Shown: one piece after another, positions 34,416-43,826 of the stretch | Layout of the letters: the number at the start of each line of letters is the position of its first letter | Position numbering within the stretch: position 1 is the stretch's first letter | Origin: Iodobacter fluviatilis | Lineage (GTDB): Bacteria > Pseudomonadota > Gammaproteobacteria > Burkholderiales > Chitinibacteraceae | Direction: 5' to 3' | Assembly (NCBI RefSeq): GCF_900451195.1 | Contig: NZ_UGHR01000003.1 | Coordinates: 62,001-126,000, forward strand | Length of the DNA: 64,000 nucleotides | Made by a program: the position numbers and the translations under genes | Notes under the pieces: generated by a model | Databases searched by the model: none | Told to the model about the DNA's origin: nothing | The model's input: the letters and a program-made list of their open reading frames with translations, nothing else

Positions 34416-35240
34416 TTACGCCGTAAAAAACCGCTCACCCATTTCATCCAAGCCCAGCTCGGCCAGCACGGCAGCAAGGCGTTCGGCGGGTTTGCGGCGT
34501 GGCAAGTTTTTATACTGGGCGATAATTAATTCGTTTTTCATCGAATGCTCCCAGCCTACCAATTCCGTTACCGTCACTTGGTAACCGTGCGCTTCCAATT
34601 GCAGGCAACGCAATACATTGGTGATTTGGCTGCCAAATTCACGGGTATGAATCGGATGACGCCATATTTCTGCCAGCGGGTTCTTCAGTGATTTAGCCTT
34701 GTTTTTACGCAGCACGGTTGCCACTTCGGCCTGGCAGCAGGGCACCAGCACCATAAACTTGGCTTTCTTTTTAAGCGCAAAAGCAATGGCATCGTCGGTG
34801 GCGGTATTACAGGCGTGTAGTGCCGTAACTACATCAATGGTATCAGGCAAGAGGTCAGAATCTGTTGATTCTGCCACCGATAAATTCAGAAAAGACATGC
34901 CGGGGAAGTTAAGACGCTGAGCTAATTCTTGCGATTTTTTAACCAGCTCATCGCGGGTTTCAATGCCATAGATATGACCGGAGCTCGGCTTATCTTTAAA
35001 GAATAAATCGTAAAGAATAAAGCCCAGATAAGACTTACCCGCGCCGTGGTCAACCAAGGTGACTTCAGGGTGATCCGCCTGCACTTCTTTTAAGAGTGGC
35101 TCAATAAACTGGTAAAGATGATAAACCTGCTTGAGCTTGCGGCGGCTATCTTGATTGAGCTTGCCGTCGCGGGTCAGGATATGCAGCTCTTTGAGCAGTT
35201 CGACCGACTGGCCGGGCTTGATTTCGTGATGTTCTGTCAT
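34416..35240 (-). CDS. SAM-dependent methyltransferase (GSTCD-like)
   Basis: Cytoplasmic methyltransferase-fold protein of 274 residues from the ATG at 35240 (MTEHHEIKPGQ); the extra upstream 12 codons look non-homologous. The SAM-binding region has LVDHGAGKSYLGFILYDLFF (motif I) and IYGIETRDELVKKSQELA. A later ALHACNTATDDAIAFALK and LVPCCQAEV stretch is characteristic of methyltransferases related to the C-terminal domain of GSTCD. The substrate is unknown, possibly RNA or protein. It is monocistronic. Confidence 0.8.
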   Translation of the reverse strand: MTEHHEIKPGQSVELLKELHILTRDGKLNQDSRRKLKQVYHLYQFIEPLLKEVQADHPEVTLVDHGAGKSYLGFILYDLFFKDKPSSGHIYGIETRDELVKKSQELAQRLNFPGMSFLNLSVAESTDSDLLPDTIDVVTALHACNTATDDAIAFALKKKAKFMVLVPCCQAEVATVLRKNKAKSLKNPLAEIWRHPIHTREFGSQITNVLRCLQLEAHGYQVTVTELVGWEHSMKNELIIAQYKNLPRRKPAERLAAVLAELGLDEMGERFFTA

Positions 35241-35637
35241 GGTGCGTCCAATGGCTGAGCTTGCAGCAAGGCGCAATTCTACCCCTTCTGAGCACTTGCG
35301 GCACTTTGTAAACTTGCCACGGCTTATCCGGATATGCAGCCCATTAAATCAGGCATAAACCCACTTAAATCAAAAACAGCGGCCTTCTCGTATTTGAGCC
35401 GATCAAGTCATCCTCCTGCATCCATCCTGAAAGCTGCCGCTCAGTCAATATGAATACCTGAACGCAACAAAGCATGCTAAAAATAATCAGCCTTACGTAA
35501 GAAAAAAGAAAAACAAAAACACAAAACTTTCATTATCTTTTATAAAAACGAAAGTAAACTTGTTGCAGCTATGAACAACTGCATTTCATTTACGCAAAGC
35601 AGATAGCAAATAAGCCAATCAACCCCAAGGAATAAAG
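35241..35637. other. Intergenic region upstream of carbonic anhydrase gene
   Basis: A 397-base gap between divergent genes, AT-rich in its last third. It contains short dyads (ACTTTC/GAAAGT around 35526-35555 and TTACGTAA near 35493), but I see nothing that I can assign. Confidence 0.4.
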
Positions 35638-36366
35638 ATGAAATCACTGACATTCATTCGACCACTGGCACTTTCACTGATGCTGGCTTCTGCACTGGCT
35701 TCTGCATCTGATGATCATGGCGGCACAGTCAAGCCTGAGCCCTATGCCGTTGGTAAAACTATGACTAAAGCGGTGCAAGCCAGTATTACGCCAAGCGCCG
35801 CTCTGGATATTTTAAAAGCAGGTAATCTGCGGTTTGCCAGCAATAAATCGATTAAACGCAATTATAAAAAACAAGTGACGCAAACAGGCCTAGGCCAGTA
35901 TCCGTTTGCCAGTGTAGTTTCCTGTATTGATTCACGCTCAGCGCCAGAATTAGTGTTCGATCAAGGCATCGGCGATTTGTTCACCGCCCGGGTAGCCGGT
36001 AATACCGTAAATGAAGATATTCTTGGCAGCCTGGAATACGCAGCCAAAGTAGCCGGCTCACGCGTAATTGTCGTACTGGGCCACAGCCAGTGCGGTGCAA
36101 TTAAAGGCGCTTGCGATGATGTGAAATTGGGCAATCTGACGGGCTTAATCGATAAATTAAAACCTGCTGTTGAGGCCACAAAAACCGATGGCGAGCGTAA
36201 CTCTAAAAACCATGAATTTGTACAAAAAGTGGCCGATGAAAATGTGCATCTCACCGTGCAAAAAATTCGTGATATGAGCCCAATCCTGAAAGAGATGGAA
36301 GATGAAGGCAAAATCAAAATTGTTGGTGCGATGTATGACGTAGGCACCGGCAAGGTAAGCTGGTAA
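35638..36366 (+). CDS. Periplasmic beta-type carbonic anhydrase
   Basis: Zinc enzyme of 242 residues that interconverts CO2 and bicarbonate. A signal peptide (MKSLTFIRPLALSLMLASALASA) leads to the periplasm. The beta-class metal set is intact: SCIDSR (Cys96, Asp98, Arg100) and GHSQCGA (His149, Cys152). Conserved FTARVAGNTVNEDILGSLEYA follows the first motif. AAGGAA lies just before the ATG. The exported beta-class enzyme may supply bicarbonate or buffer the periplasm. A terminator follows directly. Confidence 0.93.
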   Translation: MKSLTFIRPLALSLMLASALASASDDHGGTVKPEPYAVGKTMTKAVQASITPSAALDILKAGNLRFASNKSIKRNYKKQVTQTGLGQYPFASVVSCIDSRSAPELVFDQGIGDLFTARVAGNTVNEDILGSLEYAAKVAGSRVIVVLGHSQCGAIKGACDDVKLGNLTGLIDKLKPAVEATKTDGERNSKNHEFVQKVADENVHLTVQKIRDMSPILKEMEDEGKIKIVGAMYDVGTGKVSW

Positions 36367-36400
36367 GCGATAGCAATAGATATCTTATTGATTTAAAAGA

Positions 36401-36428
36401 TACGGGGAGCGATTACTCCCCGTATTTT
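36401..36428 (+). terminator. Rho-independent terminator after carbonic anhydrase
   Basis: TACGGGGAG (36401-36409) pairs with CTCCCCGTA (36416-36424) around a six-base loop and is followed by TTTT, 35 bases after the stop. Confidence 0.9.
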
Positions 36429-36593
36429 ACTTTCCGCGCTCTTCTGCACAGAAAATCAGCCCCCCGAGTATTTAAGCTTATTTCCCTGCCGTTCAGAGGC
36501 AGCATTTACATATCCTCATGAAAAACAAGCATTTTTTTGATGCAGCGGGGCTAAATCTGCGACAATGCGCGATTAGTATTGCTCATCAAAGCC

Positions 36594-38756
36594 ATGAATC
36601 CCGCTCCTACTGCTATTTCTACCCTGCCTGCAGGTGTTTTCCCCCGCAAACCCGCCCCCTTCCTGCCTATGAGCCGTGCCGAGATGGACGTATTGGGCTG
36701 GGACGAGTGCGACATTATTCTGGTCACAGGGGATGCCTATATCGATCACCCCAGCTTTGGCATGGCCCTGATTGGCCGCCTTTTAGAAGCGCAGGGGCTG
36801 CGGGTCGGGATTATTTGTCAGCCAGACTGGTTATCTGCGGACGAATTTAAAACGCTGGGTAAACCAAGGCTCTTTTTTGGCGTGACCGCGGGCAATATGG
36901 ATTCGATGATTAACCGCTACACCGCAGATAAAAAGCCACGTTCCGACGATGCCTATACCGCTGGCGGCATGGGTGGTAAGCGGCCTGATCGCGCCGTTAC
37001 GGTTTACTCCCAGCGCTGCCGTGAGGCTTATCCCGGCGTACAGATTATGATTGGCGGGATTGAAGCGAGCTTGCGCCGCATTGCTCAGTATGATTACTGG
37101 AGTGATAAAGTTCGCCAGTCGGCGCTGATTTACTCCAAGGCCGATATTCTTTTATTTGGGAATGCCGAACGCGCCTTGGTTGAAGTCGCCCAGCGCGCAG
37201 CTGCGGGCGAAAAACTTAAAGATATGAAGGATATTCGCGGCACGGCGTTTATGAGCCCACAGGGCTGGCTGCCTGAAGGCTGGGCAGAGCTGGATTCCAC
37301 CACGGTAGATACCCCAGGCCGCATCGATAAACATATCGACCCTTATGAAATGCTGCCGGAAAAGTCTGAAAAAGACATCACCCCGGCCAGCGACACCAAG
37401 GCGATTCGCCTGATCAGCAAGGCCGAGCGCATTGCCGCTAAGCAGGCCGACCGCCAGCACACGGTGATCCGCATTCCGGCTTATGAAGCGGTGGCTTTTG
37501 ACCCTGTGCTCTATGCCCACGCCAGCCGCACCCTGCATTTAGAATCTAACCCCGGCAATGCCCGGGCGATGGTGCAGCAGCATGGCTCGCGTGATGTGTG
37601 GATTAACCCGCCACCGATTCCGCTGAGCACGCCGGAGATGGATTATATTTTTGGCCAGCATTACGCCCGTAATCCGCATCCAAGCTATGGCAAAGCGCAT
37701 ATTCCGGCTTGGGAAATGATCCGCTTCTCGATCAACATTATGCGTGGCTGTTTTGGCGGCTGTACTTTCTGCTCAATTACCGAGCACGAAGGCCGGATTA
37801 TCCAGAGCCGCTCGGAAGAATCTATCCTGCAAGAAATCGTCGATATCCGCGATAAAACCAAGGGCTTTACTGGGCAAATTTCTGACTTGGGTGGCCCAAC
37901 TGCCAATATGTATCGCCTATCGTGTAAAGATCCAAAAATCGAATCGTCCTGTAGGCGCTTAAGCTGTGTTTACCCCGGCATTTGCGAAAACCTGAATACC
38001 GATCATGCGCCGCTGATTCAGCTGTACAAAAAAGCCCGCAAAATTGATGGCGTTAAGCGCATTACCATTGGCTCTGGCGTGCGTTACGATATCGCGGTGG
38101 AGTCCCCTGAGTATGTCAAAGAGCTAGCCACCCACCATGTATCGGGCTATTTAAAAATCGCGCCGGAGCATACTGAAGAAGGGCCTTTATCTAAGATGAT
38201 GAAGCCCGGCATCGGCACGTTTGAGCGCTTTCGCGAGATGTTTGATTATTACTCTGAGCAAGCAGGCAAAAAGCAGAGCCTGATTCCCTACTTTATTGCG
38301 GCCCACCCCGGCACCAGCGATGAAGATATGCTTAACCTTGCGCTATGGCTGAAGAAAAACGACTTCCAGCCTGATCAGGTACAGGCCTTTACGCCTACAC
38401 CGATGGCGATGGCGACCACCATGTGGCACACCCGCCGTAATCCTTTAAGAAAGCTGGCAAGAAGCTCGGAAAAGGTAGATGTCATCAGAGACGGCCACCG
38501 CCGCAAGGTTCACAAAGCCTTCTTGCGCTATCACGATTCAGATAACTGGCCTATCCTGCGCGAAGCCTTAATCGCCATGGGTCGTGCAGATCTGATTGGT
38601 AACACACCAAGACATCTGATCCCTGCACAGCAACCCGGCGAGAAGTTTGTGCACGAAAAAAACAACGTCGTGGTTCGCCGCACTGATAAACCTAAGGGCA
38701 AAAAAACCTTCGGCAGAAGCCGTGATGCGGCGGCTCAGGGCACTAAAAAACGGTAA
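36594..38756 (+). CDS. YgiQ-family radical SAM protein (UPF0313)
   Basis: Radical SAM protein of 720 residues from the ATG at 36594. A TTG five codons earlier is possible. The N-terminal region (about 1-350) has a B12-binding-like fold: [27 protein letters not shown]. The radical SAM cluster motif CFGGCTFC (C-x3-C-x2-C) sits in [22 protein letters not shown], near residue 385. [11 protein letters not shown] and [12 protein letters not shown] follow. The C-terminus is a basic tail. The family is widespread and its reaction is not known. SlyX lies 123 bases downstream. Confidence 0.93.
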   Translation: MNPAPTAISTLPAGVFPRKPAPFLPMSRAEMDVLGWDECDIILVTGDAYIDHPSFGMALIGRLLEAQGLRVGIICQPDWLSADEFKTLGKPRLFFGVTAGNMDSMINRYTADKKPRSDDAYTAGGMGGKRPDRAVTVYSQRCREAYPGVQIMIGGIEASLRRIAQYDYWSDKVRQSALIYSKADILLFGNAERALVEVAQRAAAGEKLKDMKDIRGTAFMSPQGWLPEGWAELDSTTVDTPGRIDKHIDPYEMLPEKSEKDITPASDTKAIRLISKAERIAAKQADRQHTVIRIPAYEAVAFDPVLYAHASRTLHLESNPGNARAMVQQHGSRDVWINPPPIPLSTPEMDYIFGQHYARNPHPSYGKAHIPAWEMIRFSINIMRGCFGGCTFCSITEHEGRIIQSRSEESILQEIVDIRDKTKGFTGQISDLGGPTANMYRLSCKDPKIESSCRRLSCVYPGICENLNTDHAPLIQLYKKARKIDGVKRITIGSGVRYDIAVESPEYVKELATHHVSGYLKIAPEHTEEGPLSKMMKPGIGTFERFREMFDYYSEQAGKKQSLIPYFIAAHPGTSDEDMLNLALWLKKNDFQPDQVQAFTPTPMAMATTMWHTRRNPLRKLARSSEKVDVIRDGHRRKVHKAFLRYHDSDNWPILREALIAMGRADLIGNTPRHLIPAQQPGEKFVHEKNNVVVRRTDKPKGKKTFGRSRDAAAQGTKKR

Positions 38757-38769
38757 AGAACCCCCTGTA

Positions 38770-38866
38770 TACAGAGCATAAAAGCCGCCCATGGAGAAAA
38801 CCCAATCAGACGCTTTAGTTTGAAAGGTTTTTTCTCTGTGAGCTTTGTGTCTGCAGAAATTTATGC
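38770..38866. repeat. Dispersed CACGGAG repeat, copy 3
   Basis: Between ygiQ-like and slyX, GGAGAAAACCCAATC is followed about 30 bases on by GGTTTTTTCTCTGTG and GTGTCTGCAG. The AGAAAACC / GGTTTT arms and the CTCTGTG motif are the reverse-complement forms of the family seen at 3616 and 50243. It runs up to the slyX RBS. Confidence 0.6.
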
Positions 38867-38879
38867 CTGAGAGCAAAAT

Positions 38880-39080
38880 ATGAACTTAGAAAGCCGTATT
38901 ACCGAGCTGGAAATCAAGCTGGCGCTGCAAGATGAGCTATTAGAAGAATTAAACCGCATCGTAGCCACTCAGCAGCAGCAGATGGATCAGGTTGTGAATG
39001 AATTACGCTGGCTGCAACAGCAAGAACCCAGCGGCCCGGCGCAAAAATCCTTATTTGATGAAGTACCACCGCATTATTAA
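38880..39080 (+). CDS. slyX: SlyX protein
   Basis: Short coiled-coil protein of 66 residues matching SlyX: MNLESRITELEIKLALQDELLEELN, a long heptad stretch, and the hallmark C-terminal EVPPHY. SlyX is a conserved cytoplasmic protein of unknown precise role, often annotated in connection with SlyD. The gene follows the radical SAM gene and is closed by a bidirectional terminator. Confidence 0.93.
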   Translation: MNLESRITELEIKLALQDELLEELNRIVATQQQQMDQVVNELRWLQQQEPSGPAQKSLFDEVPPHY

Positions 39081-39091
39081 TTTCAGCCAAT

Positions 39092-39140
39092 AAAAAAAGG
39101 ACCTATGCAGCAGAGTCAGTGCTTCATAGGTCCTTTTTTA
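39092..39140. terminator. Bidirectional terminator between slyX and marC
   Basis: AAGGACCTATG (39097-39107) and CATAGGTCCTT (39125-39135) pair perfectly, with A-rich DNA to the left and T-rich DNA to the right, serving both convergent genes. Confidence 0.92.
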
Positions 39141-39152
39141 TGCTTCAAACTT

Positions 39153-39851
39153 TTAAGCAGGCTTTAAGTAATGCACCAACAGCTCGCCAAACAGCACACT
39201 AAAACCATCCCAGAAAATCTGAATCCCGATGCACATCAAAATAAATGCAGACAGGCGCAGAAAAATAATCGACCCCGTGCTGCCCAATAGCTTAAGCAGA
39301 CGCTCTGCATGGCGGTAGCACAGATACAAAGAATAAGAAGTAATCGCCACAGCGGTCAGACTGGCTAAAGGCATTGAAAACTTCTGCAGGCCCGGGCCGT
39401 TAAACCCAGCTCCCAAAGCAATCGCTACAGTAATCGACCCTGGTCCTACCGTAATTGGAAAGGTCAGCGGGTAAAATGCCCGCTCGCGTAATTCTTCATT
39501 ACTTGGGCGGGTAGCCCCTACCTGCAGCATACCTGCAGACTTATGGCTGTCATCGCCCGAGCTCATCAATTGCCAGCCCGCCGTCGCCACCAGCAAGCCA
39601 CCACCAATACGCACAATAGGCAGCGATACACCAAAAAACTCCAGCACATAGCTACCAATAAACATACTGATCAGCAGCAAAATAAAACTATAAATCCCCA
39701 CTCGCCGCGCCAGAATCGTCCGCTCCTGCGAGTTGTAATCTGCCGTCATGGTTAAGAATATCGGAGCATGGCCCGGCGGATTTAAAATGGGCATTAAAGC
39801 GCCAAAAACCAACAGCATATTGCCAAAAAATACGGTTAAGGTTTGCAGCAT
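39153..39851 (-). CDS. MarC-family integral membrane protein
   Basis: Inner-membrane protein of 232 residues with six hydrophobic helices, a member of the UPF0056/MarC family. The conserved MPILNPPGHAPIFLTMT and FYPLTFPITVGPGSITVAIALGA match the glycine/proline-rich motifs repeated in the two halves. The name comes from the E. coli mar region, but no drug-efflux role has been shown. It converges on slyX with the shared terminator. An AT-rich gap separates it from yqfB. Confidence 0.92.
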   Translation of the reverse strand: MLQTLTVFFGNMLLVFGALMPILNPPGHAPIFLTMTADYNSQERTILARRVGIYSFILLLISMFIGSYVLEFFGVSLPIVRIGGGLLVATAGWQLMSSGDDSHKSAGMLQVGATRPSNEELRERAFYPLTFPITVGPGSITVAIALGAGFNGPGLQKFSMPLASLTAVAITSYSLYLCYRHAERLLKLLGSTGSIIFLRLSAFILMCIGIQIFWDGFSVLFGELLVHYLKPA

Positions 39852-39933
39852 CTGGATTAAAACCTTGCAATAAACAGCAATGAAAATGACATTTTAAACG
39901 AAGCAAAATATAAAAAATGCCAAAGTATTATGG

Positions 39934-40242
39934 TTACTTTACCAATTCAAACTGAATCACATAAAAATGATCCTGCCCCGGATAAATTTCTTTAATAAGC
40001 TGCTTTAATTCTGGCAAGCCCATATTCTCCTGTGCGGCATGCAAGGGGGTTAAATCCGCCCAATCGGTCTGCGTTACCGACAAAACCTGCACACGGCAAA
40101 ACCATAGCCCTTCTTCCAGAGTGCTGACTTCCAGAATATCACCTGCCTGCACATTCGCTTCGCTGGAATCACGAATAGTGATGGTTTTGCGCTCTGCAAG
40201 AATATCGTCAACAAAACGCTTAAAAAAAGTAATCTTCTGCAT
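39934..40242 (-). CDS. yqfB: N4-acetylcytidine amidohydrolase YqfB (ASCH domain)
   Basis: ASCH-domain enzyme of 102 residues. It aligns along its whole length with E. coli YqfB: [22 protein letters not shown] matches [22 protein letters not shown], and [22 protein letters not shown] matches [22 protein letters not shown]. YqfB hydrolyses N4-acetylcytidine to cytidine and acetate. Catalytic-type residues Lys (in RKTITIRD), Thr and Glu (QENM) are conserved. GGGAAGAA lies before the ATG. Confidence 0.93.
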   Translation of the reverse strand: [102 protein letters not shown]

Positions 40243-40433
40243 ACCATTCTTCCCTGGAAATATGAACTACACGCTATAAGCAAGACTAAAAACACACGGC
40301 CAAGCCGTCATATAAAGAAAAAAACATCAAACTACTTTTTGATCAAAGGCTTATAAACAGCCGCCTTTGCAATGCCATGTAGATAATCACACAAAAGTGT
40401 AGTTGTACCACTTAAATTTACACTATAAAATTC

Positions 40434-40446
40434 GTAGTAATACTAC
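40434..40446. promoter_or_regulatory. GTAGTA-A-TACTAC palindrome upstream of small-protein gene
   Basis: A perfect 13-base palindrome (GTAGTAATACTAC) 18 bases before the start of the small gene at 40465. The half-sites are those of the dyad at 30392-30418. It overlaps the expected promoter region, consistent with an operator. Confidence 0.4.
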
Positions 40447-40464
40447 ATACATAAGAGATACGCC

Positions 40465-40680
40465 ATGATCAGCCTGTTAGCCAGCCTTTATCACTTTTTC
40501 TTTTCTGCATCGCACAATATTGCCATTAACACCCGTGTAAACCGCATCGCCACAATTGATGGCTCAGAAAAAATTGACGGGCTGGTCATGAAAGTTGAGG
40601 GTGGCCGTGCTCGTGTATGCTGGAACAAGGGCGAAAAAACCCAAGAAGACTTAAGAAACCTGGTCACCATTGTCGACTGA
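40465..40680 (+). CDS. Small hydrophobic-start protein, unknown
   Basis: A 71-residue protein beginning MISLLASLYHFFFSASHNIAI, followed by a compact domain (VNRIATIDGSEKIDGLVMKVEGGRARVCWNKGEK). No family recognised. RBS AAGAGATACGCC lies before the ATG, and a terminator shared with the convergent MFS gene follows. Neat borders and neighbouring regulatory palindrome support a real gene. Confidence 0.6.
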   Translation: MISLLASLYHFFFSASHNIAINTRVNRIATIDGSEKIDGLVMKVEGGRARVCWNKGEKTQEDLRNLVTIVD

Positions 40681-40707
40681 TCAAAGCAGTACAACAATGA
40701 ACAAATC

Positions 40708-40738
40708 AAAAAAGGCTGACCGGGATCAGCCTTTTTTT
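40708..40738. terminator. Bidirectional terminator between small gene and MFS gene
   Basis: AAAGGCTGA (40711-40719) pairs with TCAGCCTTT (40726-40734), flanked by A and T runs on either side. Confidence 0.92.
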
Positions 40739-41939
40739 ATGAAACTGCTTTAACCCGCCTCGCCATCCAGATTGCCAGCAAGCCAAATACACAGCTTAAA
40801 TAGCCTACCCAATCAAAATTAATAATTCTGCCACTGCTGCTTTGCGTCATAATCGTGCCCGCCAAAAGTGCAGCCACACCCGAGGCAAAGTTTTGCGTTG
40901 CGGAATTAAACGCCATTAAACGCCCGCGCATTTGCGGCGCTGTGGCCCCTGTAACCATTGCCGTGGCAGGAATAAACCGGCCGCTTACAAAAACAAAAAA
41001 AAGTGTAGAAAACAAAAGCTGCCATGCCAGCGCTAAAGCAAATGTTTGTGTAACCAGAATCAGCGGTACAAAACTTGCAATAACCAAATAGCCAAGAATG
41101 CGTGTGGGCGAATAGCGATCAATCAGCCCGCCTATAAACGGCCTTGAAAATAAAGTGGCCACGCCGCCCAATAAATACATATAAACCAGCTCATGTGTCG
41201 TTAAGCCGGAATTACTCACCATAGTGGATGCGATATAGGGAATCACACAAAAACCCGATAAAGTCAGCATGGCGGTTACGCCGCAAGCCCACCAGTGATT
41301 CATATCCGCAAACAACTCCTTATATCCGGCCAGCAAACCCTGGGGCGCCTTTGTTAAATGGCCTTTAACGGAGGGCAATAAGTACCAGACACCAATCCAG
41401 ACCAGAACACACATCGCCGACAGCGCCACAAAAGGCATCCGCCAGTTAGAGTGAGCCGCAATAAATAAGCCCAGCGGCACACCCGCCACGGCGGATAAAG
41501 AAAAGCCCAACATCACCCAGCTCATTGCCCAGCCCCGGCGCTCAGGCGGAATTAAATCTCCCACAATGGCAAAAATAATCGAGCCAATCACTCCGCCAAA
41601 AATACCTGCAAGGCCACGGGCCGCTAATAAGCTATAAAAACCCGTCGCTGCCGAGCATGCCATCGTTGCCAGCACCAGCCCTGCATAACACACCAGTAAA
41701 GCCTGCCGCCGGTCAAAGCGATCCGCTAAAGATGCCGCCAATAATGAGGCCACGCCCGCTGCCAGCGAATACGCTGAAACTAAAAACCCAAACCGTGCCG
41801 TATCAATATGCATCTCGCGCATTAAATCAGGCGCAAGCGGCATCAGAATCATAAAATCTGCAATAGAGGTAAACATCACCAGCATTAAGACCAGAAGCAT
41901 GGCCTGAGTACGGCGTTCCGGATTAAGCGATTTCAGCAT
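40737..41939 (-). CDS. MFS permease (drug/sugar efflux type)
   Basis: Twelve-helix inner-membrane transporter of 400 residues from the ATG at 41939 (AGGAAG upstream; the longer frame is not supported). The N-terminal half has IADFMILMPLAPDLM, FLVSAYSLAAGVASLLAASLADRFDRRQALL (motif A, DRFDRR). The second half has GGLIDRYSPTRILGY. Similar proteins (AraJ/Bcr-like) extrude sugars or drugs by proton antiport. The substrate is unknown. Confidence 0.88.
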   Translation of the reverse strand: MLKSLNPERRTQAMLLVLMLVMFTSIADFMILMPLAPDLMREMHIDTARFGFLVSAYSLAAGVASLLAASLADRFDRRQALLVCYAGLVLATMACSAATGFYSLLAARGLAGIFGGVIGSIIFAIVGDLIPPERRGWAMSWVMLGFSLSAVAGVPLGLFIAAHSNWRMPFVALSAMCVLVWIGVWYLLPSVKGHLTKAPQGLLAGYKELFADMNHWWACGVTAMLTLSGFCVIPYIASTMVSNSGLTTHELVYMYLLGGVATLFSRPFIGGLIDRYSPTRILGYLVIASFVPLILVTQTFALALAWQLLFSTLFFVFVSGRFIPATAMVTGATAPQMRGRLMAFNSATQNFASGVAALLAGTIMTQSSSGRIINFDWVGYLSCVFGLLAIWMARRVKAVS

Positions 41940-42043
41940 GCAAAGCTTCCTAAAAATAAATAAATACTTTGAAGGCAAGCTGCCCCCTCAAGAAAAACCA
42001 AGACTCAGCCGATAAGTGATAAACAACTTTTGAGCACCTAGCC

Positions 42044-42757
42044 ATGAACCCGCTCTCTCTGCTGAATAATCGCACAATCCAGAATCCTTATGCGTCTTCT
42101 GCAGAAAGCAGCGTCCCCCGCACGCAGGCCATTAAACCTGAAACCACAGTGCAAAAAAGCAGCGATGCGCTGGCAAGCCGTGCCGAAGATTTAGGCAAAG
42201 CCACCACCGATTTAGCACAAAATTTAATGCAAGGTTTTGCTCAACAACTCTTTGGCGACGCCGCCAAGGGCATGACTTTTCAGTTTGATCAGGCCAAGCT
42301 AAGCAGCTCATCCAACTTTGCAGCTGCAGCTCAGCAAAGCGCCAGCGGTACAGCTGCAGGCTTCAGGCTTGAAGACGCCAGCCACTTTAATGGTAAGGGT
42401 AAGCTATTTACCGCCGATGGCCGCCAGTTTGATTTTGAGATTGACGTTCGTTATCAATCCATTATTGAAGGGGCCAGCGCCAGCAGCATCCAGCCTGCCG
42501 CCGAAACTAAACCCACAAATACCCCCGCAGGCAATCTGAACACACAATTTGCAGACACCGCAGAAAACCTATTGAAACGCTTAAGCAGCAAGCCTGAGCG
42601 CCAGCCATTTCAATTGCTCAAACAGGGAGAAGATGGCAAATCACTGCTAAAGCTGCTGGGCGATATGAGCTTGCAACTGCTCAACCTGCCTGGCGGGCCA
42701 CGTTATCTGGATTTAAGCCAAGACGGTACCAAGCCAAGCTTTCAAGAACAGGCTTAA
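42044..42757 (+). CDS. Protein of unknown function (DUF5610-like)
   Basis: A 237-residue soluble protein. The N-terminal region is polar and serine-rich (MNPLSLLNNRTIQNPY). The central segment TFQFDQAKLSSSSNFAAAAQQS followed by FNGKGKLFTADGRQFDFEIDVRY resembles an uncharacterised beta-rich domain common in Chromobacteriaceae and relatives, which I think is DUF5610. The C-terminal part LLKLLGDMSLQLLNLPGGPRYLDL is leucine-rich. No signal peptide. It ends seven bases before the convergent LysR gene. Confidence 0.6.
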   Translation: MNPLSLLNNRTIQNPYASSAESSVPRTQAIKPETTVQKSSDALASRAEDLGKATTDLAQNLMQGFAQQLFGDAAKGMTFQFDQAKLSSSSNFAAAAQQSASGTAAGFRLEDASHFNGKGKLFTADGRQFDFEIDVRYQSIIEGASASSIQPAAETKPTNTPAGNLNTQFADTAENLLKRLSSKPERQPFQLLKQGEDGKSLLKLLGDMSLQLLNLPGGPRYLDLSQDGTKPSFQEQA

Positions 42758-42764
42758 TACACAA

Positions 42765-43676
42765 CTATTGCAAAAACTGATCCCAGCCTGGCTTACTGCC
42801 AAAACGCTCAGCCAAAAAATCCAGCAGGCTGCGTAAAATATTGGGCATATGCCGTCTTGAGGTGTACAACCCATAAATTCCCAGCTCATCTGACTGATAA
42901 TCCGGCAGTAAATGAACCAGCTCGCCCGATTCTATATAAGGTGCCGCACTGAAAGTGGGTTGGTGCGCAATGCCCGCCCCAGCCAAAGCCGCTTGTAAAA
43001 TTACATTTGCGTCATTCGCGCTAATCGCCCCGGCCACATTCACCATATAAGGCTCGCCATTTTTAGTAAAGCGCCAGCCATTCCTGCCAAAAAAAGCATG
43101 GCTCAGGCATTGATGCTGCAATAAGTCTTCCGGGTGCAGGGGCGTGCCGTGTTTTGCCAGATAGGCCGGTGTGGCACACACAACAGACCTACAAATGCTT
43201 AATTTTCTGGCGATCAGATTAGGATCAACGTCGTTGGTAATCCGAATCGCTAAATCAATCCGCTCCTCGACCAGATTAATGCTTCTATCGCCCACAATCA
43301 GCTCGACCTGGGTATCCGGGTACTGCGCAACAAAAGCAGCTGCAGCAGCCGCTAAATGCGATTGAGCAAAGGAATTGCTGCTCGCCACACGAATCAAACC
43401 ATGCGGTGCCGCATTCAGATTATGCGTGATTCCCTGCACATCATCGGCCAGCTCCAGCATTTTCCTGCATCGTGGCAAAGCATCCTGCCCTGCACTACTC
43501 AGGCCGATGCTGCGGGTGGACCGGTGCAATAATCTCACCCCCAGCCACGCTTCCAGCTCGGCCAAATAGCGGGAAACCATGGCCCGCGACATATCCAGCT
43601 TATCTGCCGCAGCAGTTAAGCTGCCCTGATCCACAACCTCAATAAACACCCGCATTGCGGTCAGCCTGTCCATCAT
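42765..43676 (-). CDS. LysR-family transcriptional regulator
   Basis: LysR-type regulator of about 303 residues from the ATG at 43676; the frame extends to 43778, but those residues look unrelated. The helix-turn-helix lies at about 10-65 (FIEVVDQGSLTAAADKLDMSRAMVSRYLAELEAWLG). It is divergent from the metallo-beta-lactamase-fold gene at 43827 with a 150-base gap, so it probably controls that gene. Confidence 0.88.
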   Translation of the reverse strand: MMDRLTAMRVFIEVVDQGSLTAAADKLDMSRAMVSRYLAELEAWLGVRLLHRSTRSIGLSSAGQDALPRCRKMLELADDVQGITHNLNAAPHGLIRVASSNSFAQSHLAAAAAAFVAQYPDTQVELIVGDRSINLVEERIDLAIRITNDVDPNLIARKLSICRSVVCATPAYLAKHGTPLHPEDLLQHQCLSHAFFGRNGWRFTKNGEPYMVNVAGAISANDANVILQAALAGAGIAHQPTFSAAPYIESGELVHLLPDYQSDELGIYGLYTSRRHMPNILRSLLDFLAERFGSKPGWDQFLQ

Positions 43677-43826
43677 CTTGGTAACAGCATGCGCTGCTCC
43701 TTTTGCAGATTGATCATCTGCTCGAATTATGCAACAAACTAACGCCTGATTTGGGGTTTTTCTGTGCGCGGTATACAACTAATCTAGCGTCCATTGCAAA
43801 ACCAAACACATTCAAGGAAACAAATC

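Noticed and set aside
43677..43778. N-terminal extension of the LysR gene before 43676
   Set aside because: The extra 34 residues have no LysR character and include the region expected to hold the promoter of the divergent gene.
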